Origin: Bacteroidales bacterium
Lineage (GTDB): Bacteria; Bacteroidota; Bacteroidia; Bacteroidales; UBA3824
Direction: 5' to 3'
Length of the DNA stretch: 64,000 nucleotides
Assembly: GCA_017960885.1 (NCBI GenBank)
Contig: JAGCYI010000230.1
Span: 1 to 64,000, forward strand
The notes under the pieces were generated by a model, which saw only the letters and a program-made list of their open reading frames with translations, made no database searches and was not told where the DNA came from. Positions 43,802 to 52,048 of the stretch are shown here, piece by piece. The position numbers and the translations under genes are program-made. How positions within the stretch are numbered: position 1 is the stretch's first letter; each line of letters begins with the position of its first letter.

Positions 43802-44530
43802 ATGAAATACGCATTAGTAACAGGAGGAAGCCGCGGACTTGGACGCGCTATCTGTGTAAAACTCGCAAGCCAAGGATTCAAGGTGCTTATCAACTATGTC
43901 TCTAACGAGGCAAAAGCTAAAGAGACTCTTGAACTTACAAAACAGGCAGGTCAAGAGGGCGAACTTATCAAGTTTGACGTAGCCAACTACGAAGAGACCA
44001 CAGCCGCTATTGAGCAATGGCTCAACGACAACAAGGGCGAATATATCGACGTGCTTGTAAACAACGCCGGTATACGCAAAGACAACCTCTTGCCCCTTAT
44101 GCCCAAAGAAGACTGGGCTGCCGTTACCACTATCACTATCAACGGTTTCTACAACGTTACCCGCGCAGTTCTGCCGAAGATGGTGCGCAAAAAACACGGA
44201 AGAATTATCAATATGGCATCTGTTTCGGGCATAATAGGTCTTCCTGGACAAACCAACTACTCGGCTTCAAAAGGCGCAATTATTGCCGCTACCAAAGCCC
44301 TCTCAAAAGAAGTTGGTAGAAAGAATATTACCGTTAACGCTATCGCTCCGGGATTTATCCGCACAGATATGACCGAGGGACTTCCTGAGGAAGAACTCGT
44401 TAAGACAATTTCGCTCGGACGTTTCGGCGAGGCCGAAGAAGTTGCTGATTTGGTTTCGTTCCTTGCTTCCGACTCGGCAGCATACATTACCGGCGAGTGC
44501 ATCGCTATCACCGGCGGTTTGATGGGTTAA
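43802..44530 (+). CDS. fabG: 3-oxoacyl-ACP reductase, FabG family
   Basis: A 242-residue short-chain dehydrogenase, most like FabG, which reduces 3-ketoacyl-ACP with NADPH in fatty acid elongation. The cofactor loop TGGSRGLGRAI is at the N-terminus, NNAGI in the middle, and the catalytic Ser-Tyr-Lys set is in ASVSGIIGLPGQTNYSASKGA. The C-terminal SDSAAYITGECIAITGGLMG is typical. It is 12 bases after ftsX and ends at a strong terminator. Use in the polyene-like cluster at 54776-64000 is possible but it is not linked. Confidence 0.92.
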   Translation: MKYALVTGGSRGLGRAICVKLASQGFKVLINYVSNEAKAKETLELTKQAGQEGELIKFDVANYEETTAAIEQWLNDNKGEYIDVLVNNAGIRKDNLLPLMPKEDWAAVTTITINGFYNVTRAVLPKMVRKKHGRIINMASVSGIIGLPGQTNYSASKGAIIAATKALSKEVGRKNITVNAIAPGFIRTDMTEGLPEEELVKTISLGRFGEAEEVADLVSFLASDSAAYITGECIAITGGLMG

Positions 44531-44554
44531 AAATTTTTTACCAATCTTATAGTA

Positions 44555-44587
44555 AGCAAACGCCACAAGGTGTTTGCTTTTTTTTTT
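44555..44587. terminator. Terminator between fabG and the convergent lipoprotein gene
   Basis: The 10-bp arms AGCAAACGCC and GGTGTTTGCT (44555-44564 and 44569-44578) with a 4-base loop run into an unbroken T-tract on the + strand. It ends the ftsX-fabG transcript; the T-tract reaches into the last codons of the opposing gene. Confidence 0.85.
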
Positions 44588-45086
44588 AAAATTTGGCAGC
44601 CAAATCGTTTTGAGTGTTAAGCGAAATGTTGTCTACGGCGTTCTGGTCTGTAACTTCAAATCCATCGCAGAAATATTTGTAGACCTTGCCATCAATGTAG
44701 TAGGCGCTTTCTAAATACGACGAGTCAACGTCTAAAAACACATTCCTGTTCATAAATACAGGCCGCGACGAGCGAATGTAGTAGTCGGTGTTTCGTCCCG
44801 AGCTGTCGAGAATCGACACCTTTACCACGTTGCCGTTGAGCGTGCATACTACCGCATATCCATTTTCAATTTGGGTGCGTTTAAAATCAAACATGTCGCC
44901 ACTCTCGCGTATAGTGTTGACATATTGGTCGATAGTGTCGATTAGTGCTGCCTCGTCGGTGGCGGCAGATGTGGTTTCTGTGTCTGGCACTTGCGCGTTT
45001 TGCCCTGTATGTTGGCCAGAATTTCGGCAACCTTGCATAGTTAAAAGCATGATTAGTGCGGTTGCTATGATGTTTAATTTTTCCAT
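44586..45086 (-). CDS. Predicted lipoprotein of unknown function
   Basis: A 166-residue protein, started at the ATG at 45086 so that a lipoprotein signal results (MEKLNIIATALIMLLTMQGC, Cys20); a longer frame to 45131 adds a less likely leader. A Thr/Ala/Asp linker precedes a small beta-rich domain with NGYAVVCTLNGNVVKVSILDS and repeated Ser/Tyr/Asp. No known family. It is a single gene, convergent with fabG and divergent from hom. Confidence 0.55.
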   Translation of the reverse strand: MEKLNIIATALIMLLTMQGCRNSGQHTGQNAQVPDTETTSAATDEAALIDTIDQYVNTIRESGDMFDFKRTQIENGYAVVCTLNGNVVKVSILDSSGRNTDYYIRSSRPVFMNRNVFLDVDSSYLESAYYIDGKVYKYFCDGFEVTDQNAVDNISLNTQNDLAAKF

Positions 45087-45332
45087 GACGGTTGTGAGTT
45101 TGAGTAGCAGTTGTACAATTAAAAATTGCAATTAGTTGAAAATAATGCAATTCTCCTATATCTGAGCTTGTATAATTTGACACTGCAATATACAAATAAT
45201 AAAACAAACTACAAATTTTTTTTGATAAAAATTATAATAGTATTTTGTTAAAAAAAACTTTGCTCAAAACAGCTTATAATCCAAAAAATCTTATTACATT
45301 GCACCAAATTTTTATAAGTATAGTATTTACAC

Positions 45333-46649
45333 ATGAAACCGTTAAATATTGCAATATTAGGCTGCGGCACGGTAGGCGGTGGCGTAGCTAAAATTCTTAC
45401 AGAGCAGAAAGACCTGCTGTCGAAACGTGCTGGTCGCGAAATCAACCTTAAATATATAGCGGAGCTTAATCCGCCCGCCGCTATCAATCGTTTCGGATTG
45501 GATAAAAAATATTTTATAGGTGGCGGCGTGGAAGTTAGCCGCGAAGATGCAGGCAAAAACATTCAAAAAGTGCTCACCGACCCCGATGTAGACGTTGTGG
45601 TAGAAACTATGGGTGGCACATCCAACTTTGTTCACGACACATGTTTCGGAGTGGTTCACAATGGCAAAAACCTTGTTACAGCCAACAAAGCCCTCCTTGC
45701 CGAACGTGGCGTAGATATTTTTCAGGAGGCTGAAAATCAAAATGTTAAAATCGGATATGAAGCCGCAGTATGTGGCGCTATTCCTATTATAAAAGGTATC
45801 AAAGAGAGTTTCACCGGCGACATCATCAACGAGGTGTGCGGTATATTCAACGGCACAAGCAACTATATCCTCACTCAGATGCAGCAGAAGGGTCTCGACT
45901 TTGACTCGGCTCTTAAACTTGCCCAGCAGAACGGTTACGCCGAAGCCGACCCCACTCTCGATATCAACGGCGGCGACGCTAGCCACAAACTTATCCTCTT
46001 GATCAAACTCGCTTTCGGTATCGACGTGTCGATGGAACAGCTGTCGCGCATTGGTATTCAGAATATTACCAAAAACGATATCGACTTTGCTTCCGAAATT
46101 AACGCCTCGATAAAACTTATCTGCATGGCTAAGCGCGAGGGTAACCAGATTTTTGCTACTGTCCGTCCAATGGCTGTGAAGAACGACAATATTCTTTCGA
46201 GCGTAAACTTCGCTGTTAATGCTGTGAAGCTTGAGGCTGAATATTCAAAAACCCATTTCTTTATCGGCAAGGGCGCAGGCAGCAGCGAGACAGCAATGTC
46301 GATTGTATCTGATATCGTGTTTATTGCACGTCATGGATTATCAGATACTTATACTGAGAAAAATTCATTCTCTCTGGGTGATACCAACAAGATTGAATTC
46401 CCCTATTTGGTTTCGTTTAAAACTAAAAACCTGCCCGGAACCACTGGCTTAATTACCACAGCTATTGGTAATCAGCAAATTAATATCGAAACCGTTAGTC
46501 ACAACCGTTTTAGTGGCGAAACAGCTGACTTCTCTATCGAAACAGCATCGTGCGCTATTGAACAAATTGAAAAAGCTATCAACGAGATAAAGTCGCTAAA
46601 CAATGATCTTCTCTTGGCAGAGCCGAAGGTTCTCCCGATACTTTTTTAA
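45333..46649 (+). CDS. hom: Homoserine dehydrogenase
   Basis: Hom reduces aspartate semialdehyde to homoserine for threonine and methionine synthesis. The 438-residue monofunctional enzyme has the NAD(P) loop LGCGTVGGGVAKIL, the substrate block NGTSNYILTQM with EADPTLDINGGDASHKL, and a C-terminal ACT domain (about 355-430; PGTTGLITTAIGNQQINIETVSHN) that should bind an amino acid feedback inhibitor. Two GYF-domain membrane proteins follow; the first begins 21 bases downstream. Confidence 0.96.
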   Translation: MKPLNIAILGCGTVGGGVAKILTEQKDLLSKRAGREINLKYIAELNPPAAINRFGLDKKYFIGGGVEVSREDAGKNIQKVLTDPDVDVVVETMGGTSNFVHDTCFGVVHNGKNLVTANKALLAERGVDIFQEAENQNVKIGYEAAVCGAIPIIKGIKESFTGDIINEVCGIFNGTSNYILTQMQQKGLDFDSALKLAQQNGYAEADPTLDINGGDASHKLILLIKLAFGIDVSMEQLSRIGIQNITKNDIDFASEINASIKLICMAKREGNQIFATVRPMAVKNDNILSSVNFAVNAVKLEAEYSKTHFFIGKGAGSSETAMSIVSDIVFIARHGLSDTYTEKNSFSLGDTNKIEFPYLVSFKTKNLPGTTGLITTAIGNQQINIETVSHNRFSGETADFSIETASCAIEQIEKAINEIKSLNNDLLLAEPKVLPILF

Positions 46650-46670
46650 CAGATTATAGACTGTACCAAT

Positions 46671-47132
46671 ATGGACAAAATGTATTATTACCGTAGTGGC
46701 AACGCTCAGATAGGTCCTGTACCTGTTGAGCAGATGCGTGGTGTAGTTACTCCAAGCACATACGTTTGGGCTACGGGAATGTCCACTTGGAAACAAGCGG
46801 CAGAGGTGCCCGAACTTATGTCGCAACTCAGTTTAGTTGTCCCTAGTCAGAACACAATCATGCCTCCGAAGCCCGACAATCATTTGGTGTTGTCTATTAT
46901 TGCCATTGTTGCTTGTCAGCCGCTTGGAATTGTTGCTTTAATTATGTCTTTACAATGTGATTCGGCATATAACCGTGGTGATTACAACGATGCTGTGAGT
47001 AAGGCAAAATTGGCAAAGACTCTATCTTTGGTCGGTTTGATATCATTTGGAGCATTAATTGTAACGATTATTCTGTCTAACATCATAATACCTATATTTT
47101 TTGCAGCGCTTGCTGCTATGTCTTCAGCATAG
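46671..47132 (+). CDS. GYF_2 and CD225 domain membrane protein (copy 1)
   Basis: A 153-residue protein. Residues 1-55 are a GYF_2 domain (YYYRSGNAQIGPVPVEQMRG, YVWATGMSTWKQA), which usually binds proline-rich peptides. A short linker leads to a CD225/dispanin-like two-helix domain (PDNHLVLSIIAIVACQPLGIVALIMS, then CDSAYNRGDYNDAVSKAKLAK). A close paralogue follows. In Bacteroidetes such proteins are common and uncharacterised. Confidence 0.82.
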   Translation: MDKMYYYRSGNAQIGPVPVEQMRGVVTPSTYVWATGMSTWKQAAEVPELMSQLSLVVPSQNTIMPPKPDNHLVLSIIAIVACQPLGIVALIMSLQCDSAYNRGDYNDAVSKAKLAKTLSLVGLISFGALIVTIILSNIIIPIFFAALAAMSSA

Positions 47133-47256
47133 GCTTTTTTTTTAAACAACATAAAACTATACAAGAAATAATACGTTACTAAATAATTATAATCTTCTGT
47201 TGGAAGTATCTAAAGTGCTTCTGATATTGTTTTAACAAATAAAAAAATAAGATAAA

Positions 47257-47808
47257 ATGGAAAAGACTTACTATTATCGTGTGGGCGAACAACAGATTGG
47301 CCCCGTTTCGCTTGATCAAATGCGTGGCGCCGTATCACTTGATACCTACGTTTGGTGTGAAGGTATGGCTTCTTGGGCACAGATCAACCAGCTCCCTGAT
47401 GTTATGTTTCAACTCGGTTTCTCAGCCGACCAACCTCAGCCGCAGCCTGAGGCTCAAGCCCAACCTCAGCCGCAGTACGCACAACCGTCGTACCAACAGC
47501 CACAGCCAAACACCAACAGTGAAATTAAAAATGAGCCCAGCGGCACAAAACCTGCAAAACCTAACAACTATCTTGTATTGTCGATTATTTCGATCCTCGT
47601 GAGCTGTATAATCGGTATTGTTGCTCTCGTATTCTCAATACTTTCGGATAGCGATTACAAGAAAGGAGATTACAAAGGCGCAGAAGAAAAGGCTAAGATT
47701 GCTAAGATTGTTGCTATTGTAGGTCTTGTCTTAGGCGGTTTGTATTGGATTTTTAATATTCTTACCGTTCTCCTAGCAGTTGGTGCTGGTGCTTTACAAT
47801 CGTACTAA
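47257..47808 (+). CDS. GYF_2 and CD225 domain membrane protein (copy 2)
   Basis: A 183-residue paralogue of the preceding gene: the GYF_2 domain at 1-55 (YYYRVGEQQIGPVSLDQMRG) and the CD225 domain at about 100-175 (KPNNYLVLSIISILVSCIIG, then DSDYKKGDYKGAEEKAKIAK). It differs by a Gln/Pro-rich linker of about 40 residues with PQPEAQAQPQPQYAQPS, which the GYF domain of either copy could bind. It is followed 3 bases later by a DUF2752 gene. Confidence 0.84.
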   Translation: MEKTYYYRVGEQQIGPVSLDQMRGAVSLDTYVWCEGMASWAQINQLPDVMFQLGFSADQPQPQPEAQAQPQPQYAQPSYQQPQPNTNSEIKNEPSGTKPAKPNNYLVLSIISILVSCIIGIVALVFSILSDSDYKKGDYKGAEEKAKIAKIVAIVGLVLGGLYWIFNILTVLLAVGAGALQSY

Positions 47809-47811
47809 GCT

Positions 47812-48210
47812 TTGAAATTTAATAAGATTGATATTTTTTTAGTTGCCCTCTTAGCGGTTTTTGTCGCAGGGGGCATCTATTTTTATAAGGTGTTTGACCC
47901 ATCAACGAGCGGAATGCCTTTCCCAAAGTGCTTTTTCTATGTGCTTACTGGCTACAAGTGTCCTGGATGTGGCATGCAGCGTGCTCTACATCAATTGCTC
48001 AACGGCAATTTAGCGGAGTCGGTTAGGCAGAATGCGCTTATCTATTTTGCCATACCTTATGTTGTAGTAATGTCGGTGGCAAAAAAAAGCGCGGCTTTCA
48101 AAGAGAAATTTCCGCGCCTTTCGTTGTTTTTCAATGGTTACCGCTCCACACTGTTGGTTGCGGTAATGGTTCTCGCATTTTGGGTTTTGAGAAACGTCTG
48201 GGGATTTTAG
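47812..48210 (+). CDS. DUF2752 membrane protein
   Basis: A 132-residue protein with three membrane helices. The DUF2752 signature is clear: LTGYKCPGCGMQRALHQLLNGNL, with the CPGCG pair after the first helix. Function unknown. The start is a TTG at 47812, 3 bases after the stop of the GYF/CD225 gene; no ATG fits before the signature. DUF2752 genes often accompany CD225 genes in Bacteroidetes, as here. The end overlaps the convergent pncB by 4 bases. Confidence 0.85.
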   Translation: MKFNKIDIFLVALLAVFVAGGIYFYKVFDPSTSGMPFPKCFFYVLTGYKCPGCGMQRALHQLLNGNLAESVRQNALIYFAIPYVVVMSVAKKSAAFKEKFPRLSLFFNGYRSTLLVAVMVLAFWVLRNVWGF

Positions 48211-49370
48211 GCTATGCCTAATGATTTTTTTGCAAGTTCCACAGCCTCAGTGCCGCCGGTGTGCTTGATGGGGTTGTCGGAGAGTTTCACCACCTTGGTC
48301 CATTGGTTGTTTACCATTACAGTATCTATTTTGATAACCATGTTCAACGGCTTTACTCCCACATCGTTGGTAAAGTTGGTGCCTATGCCGAACGACATTC
48401 CTATTCTGCCTTTGCAGTATTCCACAATTTGTTTCACCATATCGGGGTTGAGAGCGTCGGAGAATACTATGGTCTTGCTTAATGGATTGATTCTCAATTT
48501 TTTGTAATGCTCTATGGTTTTGTCGGCAAATTCGAGCGGCGAGCCAGAGTCGTGCCTTACACCGTCGAACAGTTTGGCGTATAGCGTGTCGAAGTCGCGG
48601 AAGAAAACCTCTGTGGTGAATGTGTCGGAGAGTGCAATGCCAAGGTCGCCACGGTAAACGTTGACCCAGTTTTCGAGCGCGAGCTTGTTGGCAATCTTGT
48701 AGCCGAACTTTGCAGCGTGAAACATAAACCATTCGTGAGCGTGAGTGCCTATGGGGGTGGTGTTGTATTTCATTGCAAGATAAACATTGCTTGTGCCCAC
48801 AAAAGTGTTTGGCGCATATTTGTTCAATGTGGCTACGATATCGTCTTGGTTTTCAAACGAATAGCGGCGGCGAGTGCCAAAGTCGGCAATCTTCAGTCCT
48901 AATCCGCTGTAGATTTTCATCTTGTCGTCGGCTATCTGTGTGCGTTTTGCTTTGTCGTAGGGTTTTGCGCCCGTCATCTTGAAGAAAAGCTCGCTGATGA
49001 TAGCCATCAGAGGCACTTCCCAAAGAATTGTTCTATACCATAGACCTTCAATTATTACTTCAAGGTTGCCGCCTTCTTGGCTGATTTTCACTTCGTTAGG
49101 ATCGAAACGGTAACCAGCAATAAAATCTAAGTACGCTTGCGGCAGGTAGTAGCATTTCTCTTGGAGAAATTTATGTTCCTCTTTGGTGAGTTTTAAATTG
49201 GCCATAGAGTCTACTTCCTCTCTTAAAGCCTGGGCAAACCCCTCCGGAAACTGGTCGCCGCCACGGTTGGTGAAACGGTATCTCACCACATCGCTCGGAA
49301 AGAGCGACACAACTCCGTACTGCATTGTAAACTTGTACAAGTCGTTGTCGGTAAAATGTTGTATAATCAT
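48207..49370 (-). CDS. pncB: Nicotinate phosphoribosyltransferase
   Basis: PncB converts nicotinate and PRPP to nicotinate mononucleotide in NAD salvage. The 387-residue protein has YKFTMQYGVVSLFP at the start, DFGTRRRYSFENQD, the GTSNVYLAMKYNTTPIGTHAHEWFM block with the active-site His, and DSGSPLEFADKTIEHY. An inverted repeat TTGTGTA-n5-TACACAA covers the predicted transcript start, which suggests a repressor. Confidence 0.96.
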   Translation of the reverse strand: MIIQHFTDNDLYKFTMQYGVVSLFPSDVVRYRFTNRGGDQFPEGFAQALREEVDSMANLKLTKEEHKFLQEKCYYLPQAYLDFIAGYRFDPNEVKISQEGGNLEVIIEGLWYRTILWEVPLMAIISELFFKMTGAKPYDKAKRTQIADDKMKIYSGLGLKIADFGTRRRYSFENQDDIVATLNKYAPNTFVGTSNVYLAMKYNTTPIGTHAHEWFMFHAAKFGYKIANKLALENWVNVYRGDLGIALSDTFTTEVFFRDFDTLYAKLFDGVRHDSGSPLEFADKTIEHYKKLRINPLSKTIVFSDALNPDMVKQIVEYCKGRIGMSFGIGTNFTNDVGVKPLNMVIKIDTVMVNNQWTKVVKLSDNPIKHTGGTEAVELAKKSLGIA

Positions 49371-49414
49371 AATGTTTAAATTTTGGTTACTATATAATAA
49401 GGTGTGTTTTTACA

Positions 49415-49433
49415 TTGTGTATTTATTACACAA
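49415..49433. promoter_or_regulatory. Inverted repeat at the pncB transcript start
   Basis: TTGTGTA (49415-49421) and TACACAA (49427-49433) form a perfect 7-5-7 dyad just downstream of the pncB -7 element. The position over the expected start site fits a repressor operator; a leader hairpin is the alternative. Confidence 0.45.
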
Positions 49434-49436
49434 ACG

Positions 49437-49444
49437 CAAAATTA
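49437..49444 (-). promoter_or_regulatory. -7 element for pncB
   Basis: The minus strand reads TAATTTTG, 66 bases before the ATG at 49370. No standard -33 element is seen. Confidence 0.5.
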
Positions 49445-49529
49445 TCCAAATTGTTTTTACTGAAGAATTTTTTTTGTAAAAATCTTAAAAAAAAGTTCGA
49501 AATTTTATTCGCTAAATTAAAAAAAAACT

Positions 49530-49537
49530 TATATTTG
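49530..49537 (+). promoter_or_regulatory. -7 element for the DUF805 gene
   Basis: TATATTTG matches TAnnTTTG, 42 bases before the preferred ATG at 49580 and 15 before an alternative ATG at 49553. Confidence 0.5.
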
Positions 49538-49579
49538 TTGAAAAATAAATAAATGTTTCACCTCTTAACTTTTAGTAAT

Positions 49580-49978
49580 ATGAAAGAAAATTTTATTGAC
49601 ATCTTGAAAAATCATTATTTTGATTTAGAGGGACGTGCAAGACGTAAAGAGTTTTGGATGTTCCTTTTGTGGTATTTCATTCTTTATATACCCATTTATA
49701 TTATAGCTTTTGTTTTAACTTACATAACCGAAGTGGCATATATTTTACCGATAGTTGTCGGTATTTTCTGCCTTGCTTTGATAGCTCCCTCTTTCAGTCT
49801 TGTAATTCGTAGACTTCACGACATAGGCAAGAGCGGCTGGTATTGGTTGGTTGGTTTAATACCTTTTATTGGAGGTATCATTCTTTTGGTATGGTATTGT
49901 ACCGAAGGCACCATTGGCCCCAATGAGTATGGTCCCGATCCCAAAGCTGCAGAACGCGGCGGAGTTGTGGCACAATAG
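49580..49978 (+). CDS. DUF805 membrane protein
   Basis: A 132-residue membrane protein with about three helices. The DUF805 pattern is complete: the basic GRARRKEFWMFLLWY start, RRLHDIGKSGWYWL in the loop and GTIGPNEYGPDP at the end. Function unknown. I prefer ATG 49580 (MKENFIDILKNHYFD), where family members begin; an ATG nine codons upstream at 49553 is possible. It is a single gene with its own promoter and terminator. Confidence 0.88.
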   Translation: MKENFIDILKNHYFDLEGRARRKEFWMFLLWYFILYIPIYIIAFVLTYITEVAYILPIVVGIFCLALIAPSFSLVIRRLHDIGKSGWYWLVGLIPFIGGIILLVWYCTEGTIGPNEYGPDPKAAERGGVVAQ

Positions 49979-50005
49979 TGAACGGAGCATAGCTCTTTAA
50001 TAGTC

Positions 50006-50052
50006 AACGTCTGAAATCAGCATTTTAAGTGTTGGTTTCAGACGTTTTTTTA
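50006..50052 (+). terminator. Terminator after the DUF805 gene
   Basis: Perfect 11-bp arms (AACGTCTGAAA at 50006-50016, complement at 50036-50046) are followed by seven or more T. It separates DUF805 from the ribosomal protein operon. Confidence 0.82.
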
Positions 50053-50106
50053 TGTCCATCACTAAAAAAAACATTAAAACATTTTTTAGATTCAAAAAAT
50101 AATAAC

Positions 50107-50114
50107 TAATTTTG
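50107..50114 (+). promoter_or_regulatory. -7 element for rplM-rpsI
   Basis: TAATTTTG matches TAnnTTTG with a T-rich -33 region (near 50084). The leader of about 70 bases includes a small ACTTC/GAAGT hairpin (50136-50150) and an A-rich stretch right before the start. Confidence 0.6.
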
Positions 50115-50191
50115 CACGTCCGATTTATTATCCATACTTCAGATAGAAGTAGTTAGAAATTAATAAGTTAAATTTTAAAAGTTAAAAAAAA

Positions 50192-50656
50192 GTGGATTCA
50201 TTAAGTTACAAAACAGTATCGCTCAACAAGGCTACCGTAAACAAAGAGTGGCTCTTGGTAGACGCGACCAACCAGACCTTAGGACGTTTTGCGTCTAAGG
50301 TTGCCATGCTGTTGAGGGGCAAATACAAAGCCTCTTTCACACCGCATGTAGACTGCGGCGACAACGTGATAGTCATCAACGCCGACAAAATTAGATTGAC
50401 AGGAGACAAATGGGCTCAGAAAGAGTACGTTCATCACTCTCTCTATCCCGGTGGTCAGAAAATCGAAATCGCAAAAGATTTCTTCAAGAAGGCCAACGGT
50501 CCTGAGCGCATCATCGAGAAGGCAGTTAGAGGCATGCTCCCCAAGAACAGACTCGGCGACGCCATCCTGCGCAACAACCTCAAAGTTTATAAGGGCGAGC
50601 AGCACCCTCACGAGGCACAGCAGCCCAAACTCATCAACTTAAACGAACTTAGATAA
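50192..50656 (+). CDS. rplM: 50S ribosomal protein L13
   Basis: Ribosomal protein uL13, an early-assembly protein of the large subunit. The 154 residues include KEWLLVDATNQTLGRFASKVA, DKWAQKEYVHHSLYPGGQK and VRGMLPKNRLGDAIL. The start is GTG at 50192 (MDSLSYKT), matching the N-terminus of Bacteroides L13. No Shine-Dalgarno sequence, but the preceding bases are A-rich. It is followed 2 bases later by rpsI, the standard pair. Confidence 0.98.
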   Translation: MDSLSYKTVSLNKATVNKEWLLVDATNQTLGRFASKVAMLLRGKYKASFTPHVDCGDNVIVINADKIRLTGDKWAQKEYVHHSLYPGGQKIEIAKDFFKKANGPERIIEKAVRGMLPKNRLGDAILRNNLKVYKGEQHPHEAQQPKLINLNELR

Positions 50657-50658
50657 TC

Positions 50659-51048
50659 ATGGCAGAAGTTACAAACAAAGTAGGCAGAAGAAAAGCCGCT
50701 ATCGCGCGCGTTTTCGTAACTCCCGGCAAAGGAGAAATCAAAGTTAACGGAAAAGACTACAAAGAGTACTTCACAGTGCCGCAGTTCCAGAAAGTAGTAG
50801 TTCAGGCTTTGGCTCAGATCAACCAGGCCGAAAACTACGACGTTAAGGTTAACGTATGCGGCGGTGGTTTCAAAGGTCAGGCAGAGGCTATCCGCTTGGG
50901 TATCGCCCGCGCACTCGTTGAAATCAACCCCGAAGACCGCGTAGCATTGAAGAAAGAAGGTTTCCTCAGCCGCGACTCGCGCGTTGTAGAGCGTAAGAAA
51001 CCCGGTCGTCCCGGCGCACGCAAACGCTTCCAGTTCAGTAAGCGATAA
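50659..51048 (+). CDS. rpsI: 30S ribosomal protein S9
   Basis: Ribosomal protein uS9, whose C-terminal tail reaches the P-site tRNA. The 129 residues show VGRRKAAIARVFVTPGKGEI, QAEAIRLGIARALVEINPEDR and the C-terminal KKPGRPGARKRFQFSKR. Normal length. The next gene, rpsB, starts 105 bases later behind a possibly structured leader. Confidence 0.98.
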   Translation: MAEVTNKVGRRKAAIARVFVTPGKGEIKVNGKDYKEYFTVPQFQKVVVQALAQINQAENYDVKVNVCGGGFKGQAEAIRLGIARALVEINPEDRVALKKEGFLSRDSRVVERKKPGRPGARKRFQFSKR

Positions 51049-51065
51049 TTTTAGTTTAGTATCCA

Positions 51066-51118
51066 AACTGCCGAGACCTGCGGCGCAAGAGAGTTGTCCC
51101 GTAGCTACCCGAGCAGTT
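51066..51118 (+). promoter_or_regulatory. Possible structured leader of rpsB
   Basis: The GC-richer spacer between rpsI and rpsB can form two nested stems: AACTGC with GCAGTT (51066-51071, 51113-51118) and CTGCGG with CCGTAG (51078-51083, 51099-51104, one G-U pair), with internal loops. This is a plausible protein-binding leader for autoregulation by S2, or simply an mRNA spacer. Confidence 0.4.
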
Positions 51119-51153
51119 GAATTAAGTAGAACGTAAACAAAACACCAATTAAA

Positions 51154-51981
51154 ATGGCAGTAAATTTCGAAGATTTATTAAACGCAGGTGTACATTTCGG
51201 ACACTTGAAAAGAAAATGGAATCCTGCAATGGCCCCTTACATCTTTATGGAGAAGGGCGGAATCCACATAATTGACTTACACAAGACAGCAGCCAAACTC
51301 GAAGAGGCAGCCGCTGCTATCAAACAAATTGCTAAATCGGGCAGAAAAATCCTTTTTGTTGCTACTAAAAAGCAGGCTAAGGAAATCGTTGCAGAAAAGG
51401 TTAAGGCTATCAACATGCCTTACGTTACAGAACGCTGGTCGGGCGGTATGCTCACCAACTTCCCCACTGTACGCAAAGCCGTTAAAAAAATGACTACCAT
51501 CGACAAGATGGCTACCGACGGTACTTTCGACCAACTTTCTAAACGCGAAAAACTCCAGATCAACCGTCAGCGCGAAAAACTCGAGAAAAACCTCGGCTCT
51601 ATCGCCGACCTTACTCGCGTTCCTGCTGCTTTGTTCGTAGTAGACGTTACTAAAGAAAAAATCGCCGTTAAAGAGGCTAAGAGACTCCGTATCCCCGTAT
51701 TCGCTATGGTGGACACCAACTCTAACCCCAACGACGTTGACTTTGTAATTCCTGCTAACGACGACGCTGCAAAATCTATCTCTATCGTACTCGACGTTAT
51801 CACTGGTGCTATCGCCGAGGGCGTTGCTGAGCGCAAAGTTGACGCTCCTGAGAAAGATGCTGCTAAAGCTGCCGACAACAAACATGGCAAAGTGCGCAAA
51901 ACACGTGCACGCAAAGGCTCTGACGAAAAAGCCGAAGATGCCAAAGCAGACGCTGAAAACACAGAAGATAGCAACAAGTAA
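51154..51981 (+). CDS. rpsB: 30S ribosomal protein S2
   Basis: Ribosomal protein uS2 of the small subunit. The 275 residues contain LLNAGVHFGHLKRKWNPAMAPYI, GGMLTNFPTVRKAV and VDTNSNPNDVDFVIPANDDA. The C-terminal 40 residues are an extra, charged Lys/Asp/Glu/Ala tail compared with the E. coli protein, a feature seen in related phyla. It is followed by a strong hairpin with T-tract and then by tsf, the usual partner. Confidence 0.98.
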   Translation: MAVNFEDLLNAGVHFGHLKRKWNPAMAPYIFMEKGGIHIIDLHKTAAKLEEAAAAIKQIAKSGRKILFVATKKQAKEIVAEKVKAINMPYVTERWSGGMLTNFPTVRKAVKKMTTIDKMATDGTFDQLSKREKLQINRQREKLEKNLGSIADLTRVPAALFVVDVTKEKIAVKEAKRLRIPVFAMVDTNSNPNDVDFVIPANDDAAKSISIVLDVITGAIAEGVAERKVDAPEKDAAKAADNKHGKVRKTRARKGSDEKAEDAKADAENTEDSNK

Positions 51982-51988
51982 TTAATAA

Positions 51989-52024
51989 GCCTTCCCGCAG
52001 AAAGAGGCGGGAAGGCGTTTTTTT
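51989..52024 (+). terminator. Terminator or attenuator between rpsB and tsf
   Basis: Perfect 10-bp GC-rich arms (GCCTTCCCGC at 51989-51998, complement at 52007-52016) with an 8-base loop are followed by G and seven T. As I see no clear promoter before tsf, it may be a partial terminator that sets the rpsB:tsf ratio. Confidence 0.85.
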
Positions 52025-52048
52025 CTAACCAATTAAATCCATATAACA

